From DATFPK01 sp035264885 (lineage in GTDB: Bacteria > Actinomycetota > Thermoleophilia > Solirubrobacterales > 70-9), in assembly GCA_035264885.1 (NCBI GenBank), contig DATFPK010000103.1:1-10390 (forward strand): 10,390 nt of DNA. The letters are read 5' to 3'. The translations under genes and the position numbers were made by a program. The stretch's first letter is position 1, and each line of letters begins with the position of its first letter. Below the pieces are notes generated by a model. The model did no database searches. It had not been told where the DNA came from and worked only from the letters and a program-made list of their open reading frames with translations. Below are positions 6,515 to 10,390 of the stretch, piece by piece.

Positions 6515-7287
6515 GCGCCACCCCCCGAGCGACTGACGACCGGCGGCTGGCGACGGGTCTCGACCGGCGACTGGCGACGAATCTCAATCGGCCCGAAGGG
6601 CTTCCTCTGCTCCCACGTCACCTCACCCTTCCGATACAGCTCGAGCAGCGCGAACAAGGTCACCGCCTGCGTCAGCCGGTCCTCCCCGCCGAACCGCTCG
6701 TCGAAGTCGAAGCTGTCGCGGCAGGCCAGCAGTTCGCGCAGCACGCGCAGGCGGCGCTCCAAAGAGACGGTCGGGCGGATGTGGCTGGTGTCGGGGGCGG
6801 GCGGCACCGAGAGCAGGCCGCCGATCGCGCCGGCGAGCTGCTCGGGGTCATAGGCGGCTGTCGCGGCGTCGAGCGCCACGCGTCGCAGCTCCGGTGGCAG
6901 CGGCGCCGAGCGGTGCAGGTAGCCGCGCTGGGACTCGAACCGTTCGGCGAGCATCGCGGCCGCATCGCTGTAGCGGCGGTACTCGAGCATCCGCGCGACC
7001 AGCTCGTCCACTGCCTCCTCGGGGGTCGGGTCGATGCCCTCCTCCTCGGCGGCGGGCAGGAGCAGCCGCGACTTCATCTCGAGCAGCGCAGCGATCAGGA
7101 CGAGGAACTCGGTGGCGACCTCGAGGTCGAGCTCCCCCTCGCGCTCCAGGTGGGCGACGTAGGCGGCGACGACCTCCCCCAGCTCAACCTCGAGCAGGCT
7201 GATCTCCTCGCGCAGGACGATCGCGAGCAGGAGGTCGAACGGGCCCGCGAAGACCTCCAGGTCGAGGTCGAGCTCCCGGACGGTCAC
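6511..7287 (-). CDS. scpA: Segregation and condensation protein A (kleisin)
   Basis: ScpA is the bacterial kleisin that bridges the two SMC heads and binds a ScpB dimer. The 258-residue protein starts its homology at LEVFAGPFDLLLAIV (10-24), the SMC neck-binding end, followed by the conserved FLVLIAALLEMKSRLLLP (61-78). The central acidic linker and ScpB-binding region come next, and the C-terminal winged helix includes DRLTQAVTLFALLELYRKGEVTW. About 22 residues beyond the usual end form a basic tail with two RRQ-x-PV units (see the repeat entry). The GTG at 7287 has no strong ribosome site, but there is no other in-frame start close by and the homology begins at residue 10. It opens the scpA-scpB-rluB-aroH chain after a 63-base gap with a hairpin. 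Confidence 0.95.
   Translation of the reverse strand: MTVRELDLDLEVFAGPFDLLLAIVLREEISLLEVELGEVVAAYVAHLEREGELDLEVATEFLVLIAALLEMKSRLLLPAAEEEGIDPTPEEAVDELVARMLEYRRYSDAAAMLAERFESQRGYLHRSAPLPPELRRVALDAATAAYDPEQLAGAIGGLLSVPPAPDTSHIRPTVSLERRLRVLRELLACRDSFDFDERFGGEDRLTQAVTLFALLELYRKGEVTWEQRKPFGPIEIRRQSPVETRRQPPVVSRSGGGA
6541..6588. repeat. Two-copy 24-bp tandem repeat in the scpA 3' end
   Basis: Bases 6541-6564 and 6565-6588 match at 19 of 24 positions, and a partial third copy may precede them near 6529-6540. On the minus strand they encode RRQSPVET and RRQPPVVS, the extra basic tail of ScpA. The 24-base unit keeps frame. It looks like a local duplication that extended the protein beyond its winged helix; a function is not evident. 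Confidence 0.6.
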
Positions 7288-7311
7288 CGACGCATCACGG
7301 CGCCAACGGTA

Positions 7312-7335
7312 GCGGTCGCTCCCGGACGCGACCGC
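7312..7335 (-). terminator. Hairpin between the RTX gene and scpA, possible terminator
   Basis: A perfect 8-bp inverted repeat, GCGGTCGC (7312-7319) and GCGACCGC (7328-7335), encloses an 8-base loop. It lies 15 bases after the stop of the RTX gene and 24 bases before the scpA start. An overlapping 6-bp repeat, CCGCGG (7332-7337 and 7342-7347), could form instead. No T run follows, so it would be an atypical terminator, but it is the best candidate for a boundary between the trpS-RTX pair and the scpA unit. Confidence 0.45.
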
Positions 7336-7350
7336 GGGGCTCCGCGGCGC

Positions 7351-8358
7351 CTACTGGCGCAGGGTGTCCTTGCCGGCGCCGCCGGCGAGGCGGTCCCTGC
7401 CGGGTCCGCCGATCAAGGTGTCGTTGCCCGCCTGCCCGAACAGGAGGTCCTTGCCCTTGCCGCCGATCAGGCGGTCGGGTCCGGGGCCGCCGCAGAGGAC
7501 GTCGTTGCCGCCGAGGCCGCGGATCACGTCGCGGCCGCCGCGGCCATCGATCACGTCACGCCGCGGGGTGCCCTTGATCGTCTCGCTCTTGCCGGTGCCG
7601 GACTCGGTGACCTTGCGGCCGGCGCAGCGAGCCACCCTCCCGGGGCCGCACCCGGTCGGCGTGTAGGAGTCCGAGGAGCTCGACTCCGTGCCCGGCGCGC
7701 CGTAGCTGTTGCCGATGAAGGTCGTCGTCACGCTGGAGCAGGCCGCTGGGTTCTTGATGAACGACTTGAAGAGCACGATGTCGAGCGCCCGGATCCGGAT
7801 CTCCGGCTGGACCGCCCCGTTGCTGATGCTGGCCTTCGTCGGGAAGTCCCGGACCGTGTTCTCCAGCACGTTCAGCTGCTGGTTGATCCGAACCTCGGCG
7901 ATCTGGCGCGCCTCGTCGGCGGGCGGGCTCGGCTCCAGCAGGATCCCCAGTTTCGGCAGTCCCGTCTCCGGGGCGAGCTGGAAGACCCGGCCCGGGACCA
8001 CCTGCTCGTCCGGGACGCCGAGCGGGGGCAGATAGACCGTCAGGCGCACCGTCGTGTTGGCGATCTGCGTGTTGTCGGGGCACTTGCCGTTCTGGAAGGT
8101 GTGCGTCGGGCAACTGGGGTTGTCGGCGTTCGGCGTTATGCCCCTGGGAAGCCGGGTCGTCAGATCCTTCAGGTCGTCCGCCTCGTCGCCCTTCACGTCG
8201 ACGTGGAGGCGGAAACGCGTCTCCGCCCCGGCCTGGGTGGTGTCGATCGGCTGGCCCTTGGCGCCGTCGAGGACGATTGCCGCGCCGGCCGCCGGCGCGA
8301 GCACGGCCAGCGCGGAGACGATGGCCGCGAGGGCCCCTGGACCTGCCTTCCCTCTCAC
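7351..8358 (-). CDS. Secreted protein with N-terminal beta-rich domain and C-terminal RTX repeats
   Basis: The 335-residue product has a signal peptide: basic MRGK, hydrophobic ALAAIVSALAVLAPAAG, and likely cleavage near residue 26. Residues 45-240 form a domain with a CPxxTFxNGKCP motif (C83, C93), a second cysteine pair (C207, C237) and the phrase DLTTRLPRGITPN. I recall similar phrases, roughly DLPPGLVGNP followed by CP..TQ, from large secreted proteins of Thermoleophilia; this is from memory, not a search. Residues 263-333 hold about eight glycine/aspartate nonapeptides of the RTX calcium-binding type, for example LGGNDVLCG. RTX repeats fold as a beta-roll when calcium is bound, so an extracellular, calcium-stabilised structural or adhesive role is inferred; no catalytic motif is seen. 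The GTG start at 8358 is 10 bases after the trpS stop, with a weak AAGG upstream, so it may share the trpS transcript. Confidence 0.85.
   Translation of the reverse strand: MRGKAGPGALAAIVSALAVLAPAAGAAIVLDGAKGQPIDTTQAGAETRFRLHVDVKGDEADDLKDLTTRLPRGITPNADNPSCPTHTFQNGKCPDNTQIANTTVRLTVYLPPLGVPDEQVVPGRVFQLAPETGLPKLGILLEPSPPADEARQIAEVRINQQLNVLENTVRDFPTKASISNGAVQPEIRIRALDIVLFKSFIKNPAACSSVTTTFIGNSYGAPGTESSSSDSYTPTGCGPGRVARCAGRKVTESGTGKSETIKGTPRRDVIDGRGGRDVIRGLGGNDVLCGGPGPDRLIGGKGKDLLFGQAGNDTLIGGPGRDRLAGGAGKDTLRQ
7360..7572 (-). repeat. RTX nonapeptide repeat array (about eight units)
   Basis: Residues 263-333 of the secreted protein contain repeated units such as RGGRDVIRG, LGGNDVLCG, KGKDLLFG, QAGNDTLIGG and PGRDRLAGG. 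Each has the Gly-Gly-x-Gly-x-Asp-x-Leu pattern that binds calcium in RTX proteins, with the invariant Asp kept throughout. The array runs to within two residues of the stop, so there is no C-terminal domain after it. Confidence 0.85.
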
Positions 8359-8368
8359 GGCGGGAACC

Positions 8369-9367
8369 TTACCCGGGCGCGCGGCCGATCCCCATCCGGT
8401 CGCGGACTTCAGCGACCACGCCCGATGCGATCGACCGCGCCTTCTCCGCGCCCCGCCCGAGCGCGTCCTCGAGGCCGGCCGGGTCCCCGCGCAGCTCGCC
8501 GTAGCGCTCCCGCACCGGCGCGAGGTACTCGACCACAGACTCGGCGACCACCTGCTTGAACTCGCCGTAGCCGGTGCCCTCGAACTCGTGCTCGACGGCG
8601 TCGGGCCCCGAGCCCCGGGCGACGGCGAGGATGTCGATCAGGTTGGTGACGCCGGGCTTGTCGGGTGAGCGGACGACCTCTCGGCCGGAGTCGGTGACGG
8701 CGCTGCCCAGCTTCCTGCGGATCGCGTCGGGCTCGTCGAGGACGTACAGGGTGCCGGCGTCGGTCGCTCCGGTCGTCGACATCTTCCGCTCCGGCTCCTG
8801 GAGGTCCATGATCCGCGCGCCGACCTCGGGGACCCGGACCTCGGGCTCGACCAGGGTCTCCCCGAAGCGCTCGTTGAAGCGCCTGGCCACCTCCCGCATC
8901 AGCTCGACGTGCTGGCGCTGGTCCTCGCCGACCGGGACCTCGTCGGCGAGGTAGGCGAGCACGTCGGCCGCCTGGAGGACCGGATAGAAGAAGAGCCCCG
9001 CCGAGACCAGTTCCCGCTGCTGCACCGACTTCTCCCTGAACTGGTGCATCCGGTTGAGGTCGCCGTGCGAGGTGACCGAGGAGAGCAGCCAGGTCAGCTC
9101 GCTGTGCTCGCGCACGTCGGACTGGCGAAAGAGGATGCAGCGCTCGGGGTCGAGCCCGGCGGCGAGCAGGATCGCGGTCGTGTCGTGGACGCGCTCGCGC
9201 AGCTCGCCGGGGTCGTAGGCGACGGTGATCGCGTGCAGGTCGACGATGCAGTAGATCGCGGGGTCCGCCCTGTCCTGCCCCCCGACGTACTGCCGGATCG
9301 CGCCGATGTAGTTGCCCAGGTGCTTTCGCCCCGTGGGCTGTATGCCGCTGAAGATCCGGCTCGCCAC
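8369..9367 (-). CDS. trpS: Tryptophanyl-tRNA synthetase
   Basis: TrpRS charges tRNA-Trp using ATP. The 332-residue protein has the compact class Ic form. Seen: IFSGIQPTGRKHLGNYIGAI (5-24) with the HIGH-type motif HLGN (16-19), YPVLQAADVLAY (128-139), PVGEDQRQHVEL (145-156) and the KMSKS-type motif as KMSTT (195-199), a common variant in this family. The C-terminal anticodon-binding region follows DEPDAIRRKLGSAVTDSG. The GTG at 9367 fits the usual beginning just before RIFSGIQPTG; the frame is open further upstream and no Shine-Dalgarno site is visible, so the start rests on homology. A perfect 9-bp hairpin lies 20 bases upstream. The RTX gene follows after 10 bases. No T-box motif or Trp-rich leader frame was found in the upstream gap. 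Confidence 0.96.
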   Translation of the reverse strand: MASRIFSGIQPTGRKHLGNYIGAIRQYVGGQDRADPAIYCIVDLHAITVAYDPGELRERVHDTTAILLAAGLDPERCILFRQSDVREHSELTWLLSSVTSHGDLNRMHQFREKSVQQRELVSAGLFFYPVLQAADVLAYLADEVPVGEDQRQHVELMREVARRFNERFGETLVEPEVRVPEVGARIMDLQEPERKMSTTGATDAGTLYVLDEPDAIRRKLGSAVTDSGREVVRSPDKPGVTNLIDILAVARGSGPDAVEHEFEGTGYGEFKQVVAESVVEYLAPVRERYGELRGDPAGLEDALGRGAEKARSIASGVVAEVRDRMGIGRAPG

Positions 9368-9387
9368 GGCGGCGGAGCTTAGACCCC

Positions 9388-9409
9388 GCCCGAGAGGGAC
9401 CTCTCGGGC
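9388..9409 (-). promoter_or_regulatory. Perfect 9-bp inverted repeat just upstream of trpS
   Basis: GCCCGAGAG (9388-9396) and CTCTCGGGC (9401-9409) are perfect inverse copies around a 4-base loop. The element ends 20 bases before the trpS GTG, so it could be a structure in the trpS 5' untranslated RNA, an operator for a dimeric repressor, or a hairpin of an upstream transcript. No ribosome site lies between it and the start. The sequence does not tell which role applies. Confidence 0.5.
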
Positions 9410-9463
9410 CGCGTCGGCCGTACTCCATGCAGAAAGCGATCGGAGGAGGTCGAGACCGGTCGG

Positions 9464-9553
9464 GTGCGCTCGGTCGGGGACATCTCGGCCGAGTTCTCGC
9501 CCGGGGCCGCGACCGGCGCCTTCCCCCGGGTCGAGGGCTGGTGCTGCCCCTGA
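9464..9553 (+). CDS. Possible 29-residue plus-strand small protein, unknown function
   Basis: A plus-strand frame from GTG at 9464 to TGA at 9551-9553 would encode 29 residues ending FPRVEGWCCP. All 29 sense codons end in G or C, whereas several of the codons just upstream in this frame do not; such third-position bias is typical of real genes here. AGGAGGT at 9444-9450 is a full Shine-Dalgarno match but 13 bases from the GTG, rather far. The gene would be divergent from trpS and convergent with fetB, and its stop lies in one arm of the inverted repeat whose other arm holds the fetB stop. A minus-strand frame shares the same third positions, so the bias does not fix the strand. I do not recognise the peptide. 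It could also be a remnant of a lost gene. Confidence 0.3.
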   Translation: MRSVGDISAEFSPGAATGAFPRVEGWCCP

Positions 9554-9612
9554 CCGCTCGTGTGGCCCGTTCCCCTGCGTATTCCGCGGTTTTGGGCCAC
9601 GGAACGGTCAGG
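9549..9612. terminator. Large interrupted inverted repeat at the fetB stop, possible bidirectional terminator
   Basis: The outer arms are CCTGACCG (9549-9556) and CGGTCAGG (9605-9612); the inner arms are GTGGCCC (9562-9568) and GGGCCAC (9594-9600), separated by 5- and 4-base internal loops and a 25-base apical loop. That is 15 paired bases. The right outer arm contains the fetB stop (9608-9610) and the left outer arm contains the stop of the possible plus-strand ORF. A competing 7-bp pairing, CCGTTCC (9567-9573) with GGAACGG (9601-9607), excludes both. No T run follows on either strand, so termination is inferred from position only. Confidence 0.5.
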
Positions 9613-10378
9613 ATGCCGGCTCGCGGAGCTGGTGGGCAGGCGTGAAGAAGTTGCGGTAGGCAAGGGTGGTGGCGGCGAGGGCGGCGATCGAGACCGAGCC
9701 GAGCAGCGTGTAGAGCAGGATCAGCTGGAGGCGCACGGCGTCGACCGGATCGGCCCCGGCCAACAGCATCCCGACCATCGTGCCGGGGAAGAAGATCAGC
9801 CCCGTCGTCTTGGTCGAGTCGACCAGCGCGATCATCCCCGAGCGCAGCGCCCGCCTCACGGTCGGCGCCGCGGCCTCGCGGGCCGGGGCGCCGAGCGCCA
9901 GCGTCGCCTCGATCCGCGCCCGGCTGTCCGATATCTCGTCGCCCAGCCGGTTCAGCGCCACCGCCGAGGCGGTCATCGCGTTGCCGATCACCATCCCGCC
10001 CACGGGGACGAGGTAACGCGGCTCGGCCGGGAAGATCCCCAGCGCGACGACGAGACCGAGCGTGCCGGCTCCGGCCAGCGCCAGCGCCACCAGGAGCGGG
10101 CCGAACGCCCCGGGCACGTGCCGGGCCCGCGACCGCGCCGTCACGGCGCCGAACAAGACCATCACGATCAGGAGGGCGAGCACGAGGAGCAGCGAGTCCT
10201 CGTCGAAGATCGCCTGGATCACGAAGCCGATCGCGGTGAGCTGGATGAACGAGCGGACCAGCGCGACGCCGATGTCCTCCTCCAGGCCCGCCCGCAGCCA
10301 GAAGGAGATCGCGGCGGCGACCGCGACCAGCGCGACCGACGCGGCCACCTCTCCCAGGGTGACGTCGATGCCGCTCAC
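9608..10378 (-). CDS. fetB: ABC transporter permease, FetB/YbbM (UPF0014) family
   Basis: The 256-residue membrane protein matches the UPF0014 permease family, whose E. coli member FetB works with the ATPase FetA and is linked to iron export and oxidative-stress resistance; plant relatives are linked to aluminium tolerance. Hydrophobic segments lie near 10-28, 37-57, 62-80, 95-116, 122-143, 192-208 and 216-240. Family motifs are LVRSFIQLTAIG (40-51), LVPVGGMVIGNAMTASAVALNRL (123-145), LALGAPAREAA (160-170) and the cytoplasmic-loop signature ALRSGMIALVDSTKTTGLIFFPGTMVGMLLAGADP (177-211). The GTG at 10378 reads GTGA, and the upstream bases are open in the frame that ends at this TGA, so an ATPase partner gene probably overlaps it beyond the window edge. 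The substrate is inferred from the family only. Confidence 0.93.
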   Translation of the reverse strand: MSGIDVTLGEVAASVALVAVAAAISFWLRAGLEEDIGVALVRSFIQLTAIGFVIQAIFDEDSLLLVLALLIVMVLFGAVTARSRARHVPGAFGPLLVALALAGAGTLGLVVALGIFPAEPRYLVPVGGMVIGNAMTASAVALNRLGDEISDSRARIEATLALGAPAREAAAPTVRRALRSGMIALVDSTKTTGLIFFPGTMVGMLLAGADPVDAVRLQLILLYTLLGSVSIAALAATTLAYRNFFTPAHQLREPAS

Positions 10379-10390
10379 GCGAGGACCTCG
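10375..10390 (-). CDS. Possible C-terminal codons of an upstream gene (partial; fetA candidate)
   Basis: The last bases of the window read on the minus strand as GAG GTC CTC GCG TGA, with the TGA overlapping the fetB GTG as GTGA. The same overlap is used elsewhere in this window. A FetA-type ATPase directly before fetB would be the expected partner, but only four codons are visible, so its identity is a guess from family gene order. Confidence 0.2.

Noticed and set aside
7360..7572. Regularly spaced repeats that could be taken for a CRISPR array.
   Set aside because: The periodicity is that of degenerate RTX nonapeptide codons in frame within a secreted protein; DNA units are not identical and there are no spacers.
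6202..8559. A 785-codon open plus-strand frame spanning scpB, scpA, the RTX gene and part of trpS.
   Set aside because: It lies antisense to four well-supported genes, its residues are biased to Arg, Ala, Gly and Pro with no domain, and such open frames are common opposite high-GC3 genes.
9379..9484. A 34-codon minus-strand frame (ATG at 9484) ending 11 bases before trpS.
   Set aside because: It has no clear ribosome site, its composition is Arg/Ser/Thr/Pro-rich like a shadow frame, and codon third positions in the later part are not biased.
9368..9607. A T-box riboswitch or Trp leader peptide before trpS.
   Set aside because: AACCGCGG occurs but the conserved GGGTGGNACCGCG-type T-box sequence does not, and no short frame with clustered TGG codons is present.

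Overview
The window is a GC-rich stretch (roughly 70% G+C by eye), almost completely filled by genes read from the minus strand. Four gene junctions are stop/start overlaps of the ATGA or GTGA type (one inferred at the window edge), and seven of the eleven confident genes start with GTG. The gene content, codon use and a secreted RTX-repeat protein of a type I associate with Thermoleophilia suggest a high-GC Actinomycetota chromosome, perhaps Solirubrobacterales. That assignment is an inference from style and gene order; no marker gene was tested.

Layout in transcription order (high to low coordinates): fetB (10378-9608), an UPF0014-type ABC permease; a 240-base gap (9607-9368) with a large interrupted inverted repeat at the end of fetB and a possible small plus-strand ORF; trpS (9367-8369); a secreted RTX-repeat protein (8358-7351); a hairpin gap; scpA, scpB, rluB and aroH as a tight chain (7287-4824); a 72-base gap with two hairpins; hisC (4751-3645); a 266-base gap; then the DAHP synthase gene, tyrA and aroA (3378 to past the left edge). 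AroA runs off the window and lacks its last residues.

The lower half is an aromatic amino acid module: DAHP synthase (first shikimate step), EPSP synthase (AroA), chorismate mutase (AroH), prephenate dehydrogenase (TyrA) and an aminotransferase (HisC) that in this setting may also serve tyrosine and phenylalanine formation. It sits behind the conserved scpA-scpB-rluB cluster of condensin accessory and 23S rRNA pseudouridine synthase genes, and the order resembles clusters known from Firmicutes and other Gram-positives.

The most interesting signal is in the gap before the DAHP synthase gene. A short reading frame there ends in Tyr-Trp-Tyr-Trp-Arg-Phe-Ser-stop. That run contains all three aromatic amino acids and lies about 140 bases upstream of the first enzyme of the pathway, with mutually exclusive short stems after it. 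It looks like a ribosome-stalling leader peptide (attenuator) for the aroF-tyrA-aroA operon. Its weak points are a TTG start without a Shine-Dalgarno site and a poor terminator. The second signal is the 64-base inverted repeat at 9549-9612, which places the fetB stop and the stop of a possible convergent small ORF in its two outer arms.
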